The notes beneath the pieces were generated by a model. The model was not told the origin of the DNA, made no database searches, and saw only the letters and a list, made by a program, of their open reading frames with translations. From Acinetobacter indicus CIP 110367 (GTDB lineage: Bacteria; Pseudomonadota; Gammaproteobacteria; Pseudomonadales; Moraxellaceae), in assembly GCF_000488255.1 (NCBI RefSeq), contig NZ_KI530756.1, forward strand, positions 291,001 to 355,000: a stretch of DNA of 64,000 bases, in the 5' to 3' direction. Below are positions 26,219 through 34,555 of this stretch, in pieces (the first letter of the stretch is position 1; every line of letters starts with the position of its first letter). Both the position numbers and the translations under genes were made by a program.

Positions 26219-27634
26219 TTATACAAGCAATTTAGGTATCCAATATTGCTGATCACCAAACCTCACTTCAAAGCCATCATTCAGCCCCCTATAATTAATA
26301 CTATCCATTTGATTAAAAAAGGATTTATCCAAATTATGAAAATACATCAATCCTAACTTTATCCACTCTAGTTCATTAAAATTTTCCTCTGGGGCTTTCA
26401 TGATGGCCAACAATTGTTTTTCCAGTTTCTTCATATTACTTTTTTCTGTTATTTTTTCATCTAGTACCCATGACGTATCAAGGTTCGTATCATAATTCTT
26501 GTTTAAAAAATTAAGAAAGCCAACAATAGCGCAAGCTTGTCCAGGGGACTTAAATAAGTAATATTTTACATGCCACATTGTTGGTAAATCTAATCGTGAT
26601 TGACTTACCAACAGCATTAAAGCAGATGCTGGTTTCATGGCTAAACGGGCAGAACGTATACTCGTTTTCCCTAAATCCATTTTATTTATTAAAACCTGAT
26701 AATAGTTCTGAAGAATTTGGGCTGAAAGCGATGAACCAGGACATGAGTTCGCCAGTTTTCTCAGTTGGTCAAATTCAGAACAGTGGCCTTTAGATTGGGT
26801 ATCTATATGCAGGTGATGTACTGCAACCAACCACCGGATGGGCAGCTCATATTTGCGTAAACCACTTGTTCTTAGTCTATGTAATAAAGAGTCATTGTCT
26901 GGGATCTGATCTCCCCAAAGATCACTGGTCTTTTCAAAAAAATGAATATGTTTACGAATTAGTAATGCAGCCTTATGCGGTCCAACCTCATGATCAAGCC
27001 AATTCATATAATCTTTAAAGTAACCTTTGAGGCTTGGATTTACTAATGTATTAACCAGTTCCTTAATCCTATTCCCCAATATTCTTCGCCATGTACATAA
27101 TTCACAGTATTTCCCATATCCAGCAGGAATCTGTTGCTGGCAAGTTAGACATTGAAGTGGTGGACAGGTCAAACATTTCTTACAAAGCATTTTGCCTGAC
27201 ACAACATCCTGTTCAATCAACCTATATCTTCTACAACTTTGGCATGTCTGGTAATCACGGGTTGCACACTTTGGGCAAACTCTTAAATTATCTCCAAAAC
27301 GGCTGATACGAGATAAGCGTTGTGATGTCACACCACACCGTTCACAAGCTTGAAACTCTCTAAAATAAACTGAACAACTATTACAAACAGGGCCTTGCTC
27401 CGTTATTTTTCCTATAGGGTAATCAATACGCTGACATCTAATGCAAGGTCTATTGGTTTCACATTGTTGGCAAACGGCCAAGTTATCAGCTTTATATAAT
27501 CTGGAACTTTTACCACACGACGGACAATCCTGTTTTTTAAAAACTCGTACATAGCACTTATGGCAATAGTTACGCTGTTTATAAAGTCGGTGTATCTTTT
27601 CAACCGCATCACCACATTCATCACACTGAGGCAT
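26219..27634 (-). CDS. tniE: TniE-like zinc-ribbon transposition protein
   Basis: A 471-residue protein. The first 185 residues are an array of about eight CxxC zinc ribbons (MPQCDECGD, CHKCYVR, CPSCGK, CQQC, CIRC, CERCG, CPKC, CQSC, CLTC). The rest is helical with no motif I recognise. In Tn6022/AbaR backbones the equivalent gene (tniE) follows the TniQ gene and is a transposition protein particular to this family. It lies 19 bp downstream of the TniQ gene. A role in target choice with TniQ is inferred from position and from the DNA-binding look of the zinc ribbons. Confidence 0.75.
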   Translation of the reverse strand: MPQCDECGDAVEKIHRLYKQRNYCHKCYVRVFKKQDCPSCGKSSRLYKADNLAVCQQCETNRPCIRCQRIDYPIGKITEQGPVCNSCSVYFREFQACERCGVTSQRLSRISRFGDNLRVCPKCATRDYQTCQSCRRYRLIEQDVVSGKMLCKKCLTCPPLQCLTCQQQIPAGYGKYCELCTWRRILGNRIKELVNTLVNPSLKGYFKDYMNWLDHEVGPHKAALLIRKHIHFFEKTSDLWGDQIPDNDSLLHRLRTSGLRKYELPIRWLVAVHHLHIDTQSKGHCSEFDQLRKLANSCPGSSLSAQILQNYYQVLINKMDLGKTSIRSARLAMKPASALMLLVSQSRLDLPTMWHVKYYLFKSPGQACAIVGFLNFLNKNYDTNLDTSWVLDEKITEKSNMKKLEKQLLAIMKAPEENFNELEWIKLGLMYFHNLDKSFFNQMDSINYRGLNDGFEVRFGDQQYWIPKLLV

Positions 27635-27653
27635 GGTGTTGTCCCCCCAAAAG

Positions 27654-28745
27654 TTACCCTAGTTTTCTTTTTAATCTTAAAAACTTGCGTATTACAGTCT
27701 CCTTACTTTTAGGTTTAAAGGTAGCTACCAATGCTCTCTTTGGAGGGTAGTTCCGATAAATCGAGCCTAATTGTTCTTCAACAGGCCTTAATATGTCTGG
27801 CAACTGGTTTCTCTTATCCCAAAATGAAGACCTGTTCATATTTAAAGATTTTGCTGTTTCAATAAACTTTTCCTGGGGAATAATGAGTAATTGATAAATA
27901 CAGGAAAATAGCCGTTCTCTCTCGGTAACTGGAAGTTGGTTAACAGCCAATCCATTCGATATAAGCTCAGGATGGGGCACCTGAATTCTGAGTTGTTCAA
28001 GAAAAGCCCATCCTTTTCCATTTACTGAGCCAGCTAAAGCTTTTCTAATAAATTGTGAAAATAACTTAATCACCGTTAACCAATCAGTTACTGAAATCAA
28101 CTTGTCTTGATAGGTTGCACAGCCTTGTTCCAGGAATTGATCAAAGATTTTTTGGAATGCCAAGGCATGACAATCCACAAGGCTTTTATTAACCTCCAAT
28201 AGACTTTTTTTACATATTGAACAGCAAGTCATAACCTGATCAGGGGCTTCAAGACGTCTAGGTTGAATAGCATTATGGCAATGAGGACATTGATCATGTA
28301 AATGCTGATTATGTTTTATACAACCTGTATGCCAGGCAAAACGCCAAGGCAGACGGAAATAGGCAACATTATCCTCAGATAGACACTCAGGACAATATTG
28401 CCAGCCACCTCGATGCTTACGGTTTCTTGTACCTAATACCAAGTACCATGCATCAAGAGTTTGATTATCCAGATTATATTTAATTAAAAAATTGCGAAGC
28501 GTAGCAGAATTAAATTGGCTTTCATCAATTTTTGTCGTATTGATCAATACCTGTACTTGCTCTGCACTTAAACCACGATCTACATCTACAGACCAGATTC
28601 GCCATTTGGGCCAAAGTACTCCAGTTAAACTTAATGGGTCACAACCACTGTCAAGTGCGGCACGTATCAACCAAGAAGATAATGCCTCATCTTGCTTTAA
28701 GTCCGTGGGAATAAACCATGAATGGATTTCTGTTGCACTTATCAT
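27654..28745 (-). CDS. tniD: TniQ/TnsD-family target-selection protein
   Basis: A 363-residue TniQ protein. The N-terminus carries the family block PTDLKQDEALSSWLIRAALDSG, then a zinc finger: YCPECLSEDNVAYFRLPW, followed by WHTGCIKHNQHLHDQCPHC and a further CCSICKK. The C-terminal third is a likely DNA-binding region. TniQ/TnsD proteins recognise the attachment gene and recruit TnsC; here the attachment gene should be comM. It lies 19 bp behind tnsC. Confidence 0.88.
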   Translation of the reverse strand: MISATEIHSWFIPTDLKQDEALSSWLIRAALDSGCDPLSLTGVLWPKWRIWSVDVDRGLSAEQVQVLINTTKIDESQFNSATLRNFLIKYNLDNQTLDAWYLVLGTRNRKHRGGWQYCPECLSEDNVAYFRLPWRFAWHTGCIKHNQHLHDQCPHCHNAIQPRRLEAPDQVMTCCSICKKSLLEVNKSLVDCHALAFQKIFDQFLEQGCATYQDKLISVTDWLTVIKLFSQFIRKALAGSVNGKGWAFLEQLRIQVPHPELISNGLAVNQLPVTERERLFSCIYQLLIIPQEKFIETAKSLNMNRSSFWDKRNQLPDILRPVEEQLGSIYRNYPPKRALVATFKPKSKETVIRKFLRLKRKLG

Positions 28746-28764
28746 ACCTAGTCCTCCACATTGC

Positions 28765-29616
28765 TTATTTCACACTTTCTAGCAAGCTACGGTCGATAAA
28801 CTCCTGACCAGAAACAACAGCTTTCTTTGCGGCGTCCCGTAAAATCGTTCGCAGATTACCTAAGTTTCCATCTGTAATATCATGCAGATATTTTACTGTT
28901 GCTGGTTCAGCCAGTTTTGAAGCCTGTTTGAGGGGAAGAACTTTCTCAAATTTATTTACCATAGCTTGAAAGTCTTTATCTAGTTTCCATAAGGGCAAAT
29001 TAACCACACGAAAACGGCTGACATGCTGTGGATCAGTACGCAGAACACTAATTGCTTCTTCTGTACCAAACCCAACAATGGGTATCTGTGTTTCATTACA
29101 CAAATACTTAATCGCATTCATTACTGTTCTTTGCTTAATCGGACTGCCACATAATAGAGAATTCATTTCGTCGATAATGAGGAGCTTTACCTCATAAAGT
29201 TTAAGGCAATGGACCACTTGGTAACGTAGCTTCGCAACGGGATCTCTTTCTCGAAAAGGAACCCAGAACTTATCAAGAATAGCCATATACAGAGCTTTTT
29301 CATCAGGGGAAACAGGTGCCTGTACAATGATTACAGGTTTTACTGCATTATTTTCTGCATTGACATAACCCTCCCCATACAGCTTAAAGAACTGGTTAAT
29401 AATTGAGGTTTTACCATTATTTGGCTTACTCAATACCAGTAAGTTGGGCATACGGCTCCGCTTAGGAAGTGTCAGGAATCCTTTCAATTGGTCTAACAAG
29501 TCATTGGCTGCTGGATACCCAATCCATCGGTCCTCTTCCAGGAAGTAGAGTCTGTCCTCATTAGACTGTTCCACAATAGGGCGAAACTCTTGAAAAACAT
29601 GTGAATAGTTACTCAT
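28765..29616 (-). CDS. tnsC: TnsC/TniB-family AAA+ transposition regulator
   Basis: A 283-residue AAA+ ATPase. Walker A is in LSKPNNGKTSIINQFF (about residue 63), Walker B in VKLLIIDEMNSLL, sensor-1 in IPIVGFGTEEA and an arginine region in HVSRFRVVNLP. It bridges the target protein (TniQ) and the transposase. Its start overlaps the tnsB stop by 4 bp (ATGA). It is equivalent to TniB of AbaR islands. Confidence 0.92.
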   Translation of the reverse strand: MSNYSHVFQEFRPIVEQSNEDRLYFLEEDRWIGYPAANDLLDQLKGFLTLPKRSRMPNLLVLSKPNNGKTSIINQFFKLYGEGYVNAENNAVKPVIIVQAPVSPDEKALYMAILDKFWVPFRERDPVAKLRYQVVHCLKLYEVKLLIIDEMNSLLCGSPIKQRTVMNAIKYLCNETQIPIVGFGTEEAISVLRTDPQHVSRFRVVNLPLWKLDKDFQAMVNKFEKVLPLKQASKLAEPATVKYLHDITDGNLGNLRTILRDAAKKAVVSGQEFIDRSLLESVK

Positions 29617-31502
29617 GAAATATCCTCATCATTTTCCAGCTCATCGAGAGGCAATAAACCATATACGTTTTCAAGCTGTTGCTCCAAAATCGTACTCTCT
29701 TGTTGAGGTTTTTTGCCCTGAATTGAAGCAGGGTTAACACTCTGTTGATGTTGGGTACTGCGCTGATGTGATCTGCGAGCCCGTCGAGTTTTAGTACTTG
29801 CCTCCTGAACACGCTCCCGAAGTTTAGCTAGAGCCTGTCCAAGTTCATGATCTTTTAGATATTCGCCAGTTTCCTTTTTCAGTTCCTGAATCTTTTTGTG
29901 TTCCCAAATACTAAATGGTGGAATACTTTGATCCGCTAAAGGAACCTTAAAATAATTTTTGATTTCGGGATCAAAGAACCATATCTCACTAATATTTCTT
30001 GGATCACGCCTAAAGATAAATTTACGTTTTTCCTTTTGATTATCAGGGTCTACAGCATTAATCCAACCTCTTAGTACATCAGCATAATAAGCAAGACCAT
30101 CAATTGTTACACCTGTTGTTTGAATCGTCCTTTCAAAACTTGGTAGAAAATCAAGAAAGAAATTATGATCATTTGCAGGCAATCTAGCAGCCCCAGAACC
30201 TAACGTGTTTTTATCACCAAAGATACCTAACTCAAAAGCATGTAGTGGAGAAGTACCTAAAGCAGAGTGTTTCCTTTTGTGGTAAACATTACAGATAAAA
30301 TCAATCAGCCAGTCCTCAAATTCGGAGAATGTGAAAACTGCTTCCGCATCTGAGTTATAGCCTTTTCTTTCAAAAATATTTGAAAAAGTTGTTCCTGGAA
30401 CTGCGTGAATATCGGTTGCAAATGTTCCCATCAAACGTTCAATGTGCCCGCCAAAACGTGGTTTTTTAACTGGTCGGTATTCCAGACGAATATCATGTGC
30501 CATACAAGCATTTCTGAAAGTTTCTGAGTGAAACTCAGGTCCATTATCGACATGAATGGTGTTCATAATTCCCCAGACAGGCCATTCAGCTTGAATCTTG
30601 CGCGAAGCTAGCCATTTCTCTTTGGGCAGTACAGCTTGAGAAACGCTCATTGCAATAGACATAACAGAGGGGGCATCTAATGATAAGTAATATCCCACAA
30701 CTACCCTTGAACGCACATCAATTGCCAACGTAAGAAAAGGTCGTCCTATAGGACACCTGCTAAAATCATCAACCAGAATAAGATCAACAGGCGTATGGTC
30801 AATCTGTACGACGGCAAGTGGATAATCAGCATGAGGGAATTTCCCTGCGGCAGGTGTAAATTTGTTATCGGCCTTTTCCTTATGTCCCCTCTTACGAAGA
30901 GAGTCTCTCTGGCTAATCGCTGCAATACGATTTCTTACTGTATTGGCATGAGGCACCTCTAGGATATGGTATTCATGACATAAGCGTTTCACTTCAAGTA
31001 CAACTTTTTGAACACTTATTCTTTGATTAGTTAGGTATAAATCCTTGATGGCTTTTTCAATGATTGCTTCAGCATGTTTATTAATTATCTTCTTGCCTTG
31101 TGGCAATCCCTCTTTTCTGGGCCGCAATCCATCAATAGTTCCATATGCCTTATAGATTTTTAACCATCTATAGATAGTGGCTGGATTAATATCATGTTCT
31201 TGGGCTCGTAACTCTACTTCCTTACGACCACTCACGCCTCCCTCAATGAAAGGTCGGATGATGTTGAAACGTCTTTCAGCCTCAATCCAGTCTTTATCAG
31301 CGATGAGCTCTAGATCTTCATACTGTTCCACAGCTATTGATGGCCTTAATTCACTGATAGCCGCGATACTTTTCCTGCCAGTATTATTGTTTTCAACAAA
31401 AACCGATTTTAGGTCAATGACTTCAATAATCGTATGGGGAATCCCTTTTATCTGAACCGGCTCCCCAGCAGCTATTTTGATATTCACACGTCTATCATTC
31501 AT
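29613..31502 (-). CDS. tnsB: TnsB/TniA-family DDE transposase
   Basis: A 629-residue Mu/Tn7-type transposase. Helix-turn-helix domains near residues 80-180 (EHDINPATIYRWLKIYKAYG) bind the end repeats. The DDE core shows VVQIDHTPVDLILVDD (first D), IHVDNGPEFHSETF (second D), a downstream glutamate region near RFGGHIERLMGTF, and a C-terminal beta-barrel and tail that would contact TnsC. The ATG at 31502 follows GGGAG at proper spacing and overlaps the tnsA stop by 8 bp; the ORF opens 12 bp earlier. Confidence 0.94.
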   Translation of the reverse strand: MNDRRVNIKIAAGEPVQIKGIPHTIIEVIDLKSVFVENNNTGRKSIAAISELRPSIAVEQYEDLELIADKDWIEAERRFNIIRPFIEGGVSGRKEVELRAQEHDINPATIYRWLKIYKAYGTIDGLRPRKEGLPQGKKIINKHAEAIIEKAIKDLYLTNQRISVQKVVLEVKRLCHEYHILEVPHANTVRNRIAAISQRDSLRKRGHKEKADNKFTPAAGKFPHADYPLAVVQIDHTPVDLILVDDFSRCPIGRPFLTLAIDVRSRVVVGYYLSLDAPSVMSIAMSVSQAVLPKEKWLASRKIQAEWPVWGIMNTIHVDNGPEFHSETFRNACMAHDIRLEYRPVKKPRFGGHIERLMGTFATDIHAVPGTTFSNIFERKGYNSDAEAVFTFSEFEDWLIDFICNVYHKRKHSALGTSPLHAFELGIFGDKNTLGSGAARLPANDHNFFLDFLPSFERTIQTTGVTIDGLAYYADVLRGWINAVDPDNQKEKRKFIFRRDPRNISEIWFFDPEIKNYFKVPLADQSIPPFSIWEHKKIQELKKETGEYLKDHELGQALAKLRERVQEASTKTRRARRSHQRSTQHQQSVNPASIQGKKPQQESTILEQQLENVYGLLPLDELENDEDIS

Positions 31503-32193
31503 GACAACTCCCATTTACCCAAAGTTCAGTAGATGGCTGTAAAGGCATACTTAAATCGCAAACCAGATAACCATGAGCAACTAAATACCAGATTTGACTA
31601 ATTCCATTGGCTCTGTCCCATTTTCCAAGAAAATGTCTGGCTAATAGAGTCTCAAAAGTTACTGCTCCTCGATCTCTCACATAATCCAATAAGTGCTTTG
31701 AATCAGCAGGGGGAAATTCCATCTTTCGGTACTTTTGTAAAAACATGGCATTCGACCATAACTGGTCCCGAATACGCCCCTCATGTGCAATATGAAATTT
31801 CCAACCCTCTTCTTTGCATACCCTCATGGCAGCACGATATCTAGCTTTCCATAGATGCAAATTAAGTTGCAATTCATCTGTAGGTTTTACTTCAACCAGT
31901 TTAGGTGCAATAAATGGAATAAAATCATTATGCTTATAAGTTACTAGGTAGTCAGGGGTGTAAACTCGTTTCTGTCCATTATCAAAATACTCAATGGTAA
32001 ATGGTTGAGACTCAACAGCAAGAACATTGGGATCAACCTCTAATCGAATAAGGAAATCCCGTTCAAGAGTTGATTCAAAGGCAACTGCGGAATCTTTTTT
32101 AAAAGGATATAAACCAGATACACTGATACGTGTATTACCAATTTTTCTTCGAGCTGGTACGATGTTAACGGTGTCGCATGATTGATTGTTCAT
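31495..32193 (-). CDS. tnsA: TnsA/TniC-family endonuclease
   Basis: A 232-residue restriction-like nuclease that cuts the 5' ends of the element with TnsB, giving cut-and-paste movement. The catalytic pattern is FESTLERDFL (E), TPDYLVTY (D) and KLVEVKPTDE (ExK). The C-terminal part, which would contact TnsC, resembles the TnsA C-terminal domain. It is the first gene from the right end. A partial TnsB box (32172-32179) lies within its first codons. Confidence 0.9.
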   Translation of the reverse strand: MNNQSCDTVNIVPARRKIGNTRISVSGLYPFKKDSAVAFESTLERDFLIRLEVDPNVLAVESQPFTIEYFDNGQKRVYTPDYLVTYKHNDFIPFIAPKLVEVKPTDELQLNLHLWKARYRAAMRVCKEEGWKFHIAHEGRIRDQLWSNAMFLQKYRKMEFPPADSKHLLDYVRDRGAVTFETLLARHFLGKWDRANGISQIWYLVAHGYLVCDLSMPLQPSTELWVNGSCHE

Positions 32194-32203
32194 TCTAGGT
32201 TCC

Positions 32204-32305
32204 GTTGCATAGTTCTTTATAAAATTTGTCGCATAGTTCTTTATAAAAGGTGGTCTAAGTCTTTGACCCTAGCTTATATTGTCGCATAGTTCTTTGTAAA
32301 TAACA
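32204..32305. repeat. Transposon right end with three TnsB-type boxes
   Basis: Boxes TTGCATAGTTCTTTATAAAA (32205), GTCGCATAGTTCTTTATAAA (32228) and GTCGCATAGTTCTTTGTAAA (32281) are in the same direction, inverted relative to the left end. The element ends in ACA at 32305. The unequal number of boxes at the two ends is typical of Tn7-like elements. Confidence 0.92.
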
Positions 32306-32310
32306 GTGGC
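32306..32310. repeat. Target-site duplication, right copy (GTGGC)
   Basis: Identical to 5301-5305; comM resumes in frame right after it. Confidence 0.96.
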
Positions 32311-32961
32311 TCACATCCAAAACCGGGCGAAATTACCCTGGCCCATTTAGGTGTGCTGTTTTTAGATGAACTGCCGGAGTTTGACCGTAAAGTGCTGGAA
32401 GTATTGCGGCAGCCCTTGGAATCCAAGGAAATTGTAATTTCCCGGGCATCGCGGCAGATTACCTTTCCGGCCAGTTTCCAGCTGATTGCCGCGATGAACC
32501 CCTGCCCGTGTGGCTATGCGTTTAATCAGGATATTCGCTGCCAATGTTCCGCAGAAAGTATTAAACGCTACCAGAACCGGATTTCTGGCCCACTCCTGGA
32601 CCGGATTGATTTGCATATTGATGTACCACCATTACAGGCCCATGAGTTACATGATAAAACTGCGGTGGAAAACTCAGATACGGTTCGCCAGCGGGTGATT
32701 CAGGCCTATGAACGGCAAATGCAACGCCAAGGTATGCTGAATATGAACTTAAGTCCAAAACAGCTGGAACAGTTTGCTGCCTTAGCCACACCAGCACAGA
32801 ACATGATGGATCTGGCCCAGCAGCGCTTAAACCTGTCGGCTCGCGCCTATCATCGGATCTTAAGAGTGGCGCGCAGTATTGCCGATTTGGCCGAAAGTAG
32901 CGAGATTCAAACTGCTCATTTATCGGAAGCGCTGTCTTATCGGGCGCAGTCCAGCCCATAA
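32311..32961 (+). pseudogene. comM: comM, 3' fragment
   Basis: The remaining 216 codons of comM, starting SHPKPGEITLAHLGVLFLDELPEF (Walker B FLDELPEF). The sensor and Mg-chelatase C-terminal domain (PCPCGYAFN, SGPLLDRIDLHIDVP, GLSARAYHRILRVARTIADL-like region) follow. The first ATG in this fragment is at 32353, so any translated product would lack the N-terminal half and Walker A. Excision would restore the full gene. Confidence 0.95.
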
Positions 32962-32988
32962 AACGCATCATTAAAAACAAGCATAAAA

Positions 32989-33016
32989 AAATAGCCCATT
33001 TCAAATGGGCTATTTT
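32989..33016. terminator. Bidirectional terminator after comM
   Basis: AAATAGCCCATTT / AAATGGGCTATTT with flanking A and T runs lies between comM (plus) and the convergent outer-membrane gene (minus). Confidence 0.88.
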
Positions 33017-33035
33017 TTCAATGTGAAGCCTTAAA

Positions 33036-33797
33036 TTAGAATGCCTTGGTCAATGTCACGACTGCGCCTGTTTCTACGCCACGTTCAACCGCATCGGGTG
33101 TGCCTGGACCATAGTCAATATCTGAACCCACCGCAGCCAGTTCTGCAGTTAAGCCTTCAACACCGGCAAAGGCATAAGTTACGCCCAATTTCCAGTCCAC
33201 ATAACTGTCATCATCACCAAAAATCTCTTCATCTGCCACGGTATAGCCTAAAGCCGCCACTCCACCAAAACCGGTCGCACCAAAAGGCACGCTATAGGTA
33301 GCATTGAAATACCAGGCATCTAAATCTGCGCCTAAAAAGTCATTGCTGTAGTTCACTGCGGTGAGCAAGCTGGCATCTTTGACCAGCACATCATTAAAGC
33401 CAAGTTTTGCATAGGCTTCTAACCAGTTTAAATCACTTTCACTTGGATAAGCGTAGTACCATAAGCCCACATCCAGTAATGGCTTGCTCGCAAATCCATC
33501 TAAGGTTGTGGCATAGCCGATATACGGGTCCAGCTCTAAATGGGCCGTACCGCCGAAATCGACATTCGAGCCCCACACCCCGGCATATACACCAGATGCA
33601 TGTGACAGCACGAAACCGGCCTGTACTGCAGGATCATTAAAGGTTTGGGTCAGACCACGATAACGGTAATCTGAAGTCAGCGCTGCAGTACCGCTAAACG
33701 ATAAAGCAGATGCCGAAATGTCTTCTGCTGCAGCCACGCTGAAGCTGGCAGTTACGGCAACAAGCGCCAGTGAAAGTGTTTTGATAGAAAATTTCAT
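33036..33797 (-). CDS. TorF/Gcw_chp-family outer membrane protein
   Basis: A 253-residue exported protein. The signal peptide MKFSIKTLSLALVAVTASFSVAAA is followed by SGTAALTSDYRYRGLTQTFNDPAVQAGF, the hallmark of the TIGR02001 (Gcw_chp) family of beta-barrel proteins. Alternating hydrophobic/aromatic strands run to a C-terminal phenylalanine (TLTKAF), as expected for outer-membrane insertion. The function is unknown; members may be channels. The start at 33797 follows GGGGAT; the frame opens further upstream. Confidence 0.82.
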   Translation of the reverse strand: MKFSIKTLSLALVAVTASFSVAAAEDISASALSFSGTAALTSDYRYRGLTQTFNDPAVQAGFVLSHASGVYAGVWGSNVDFGGTAHLELDPYIGYATTLDGFASKPLLDVGLWYYAYPSESDLNWLEAYAKLGFNDVLVKDASLLTAVNYSNDFLGADLDAWYFNATYSVPFGATGFGGVAALGYTVADEEIFGDDDSYVDWKLGVTYAFAGVEGLTAELAAVGSDIDYGPGTPDAVERGVETGAVVTLTKAF

Positions 33798-34555
33798 TGT
33801 TTGATCCCCTGCTGCATATTTCAATGCTTTTGTGTATTTGTTTCACTCACACAGGAGATAGCAATCCCTATGCCAACACTGGCATCTGTTCAAAAAGAAT
33901 AATTTCAATTTTCTTTTAACTAGTTTCAACCTATTATTTTATATAAACTTTTAATATCAGATAAAAACTTAAGAACAGCATGATACTTTTTCAATCCCAC
34001 TGATGTGCTGATCCTTTCGCTGCGTTGGGAGATAAACCAGATCATTTATATTTGCTTACATCATGCGCTATTTTGAGTCGCTTAATCATTCAAAAGCTTT
34101 TTGCTGCTTAAAAAAAGTGCAATCTTGCATTCCACTAGAATGCACTGATGCATGAGATAGTCCTAATCATAGCTTCAACGAAATGCATAAAAAATTCAGC
34201 GAGATAAATCTTTTATGTACGTTCTACTCCCAGCAAAGTGCCAAATTTCCCACATCTTCACACTGTCTAAAACCGTAAAATCACAAATTATTTTTTGAAT
34301 AAAAAGTATAAACACAGTACATTAAAGCGCGAAAATTGCCTTCCTGTTTTGAGAAGCAAATTTTCTGCAATATGACCCAGGAAGGGTGTTTTACAAGAGC
34401 AAGGATTGAAACTGTATACGCTAGCGTTTGCATTTTTCTCAAAGAAAAATGGATAAAACGGTATCTTTTTTACAAATTCCCTATAAAATTCTTCCGGTTT
34501 CTGGGTTCTTTTTAAACAAATTGAAACATAACATTCTGGATGAGGCTCTCTCCCA
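33798..34555. other. 758-bp intergenic region between divergent outer-membrane genes
   Basis: No convincing gene. It must hold promoters for both genes. A 7-bp inverted repeat TGCATTC-CACTA-GAATGCA lies at 34126-34144, flanked by further TGCA elements, and may be an operator. AT-rich tracts fill the rest. Confidence 0.5.

Larger units (their letters stand above)
5306..32305. mobile_element. Complete comM-inserted Tn7-like transposon, Tn6022/AbaR-backbone type, 27.0 kb
   Basis: Seen directly: terminal inverted repeats TGTCATTTACAAACAACTA (left) and, as the reverse complement, TGTTATTTACAAAGAACTA (right); 5-bp GTGGC duplications; internal copies of the ACTATGCGACA box; and tnsA-tnsB-tnsC-tniQ-tniE-like genes reading inward from the right end. 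From family knowledge: comM is the attachment gene of the Tn6022 family that underlies AbaR resistance islands, and this gene set is the tniCABDE set of those islands. The cargo here is defence genes (two CBASS systems, a STAND-PIN pair) and metal resistance (CzcD, copper). The cargo is clearly more AT-rich than the flanking chromosome. No insertion sequence, integron or antibiotic resistance gene was seen. All transposition genes appear intact, so it may be mobile. Confidence 0.95.

Noticed and set aside
5306..32305. Antibiotic resistance genes expected in an AbaR-like island
   Set aside because: No beta-lactamase, aminoglycoside, tetracycline or sulfonamide gene, no integron and no IS was found in the cargo.
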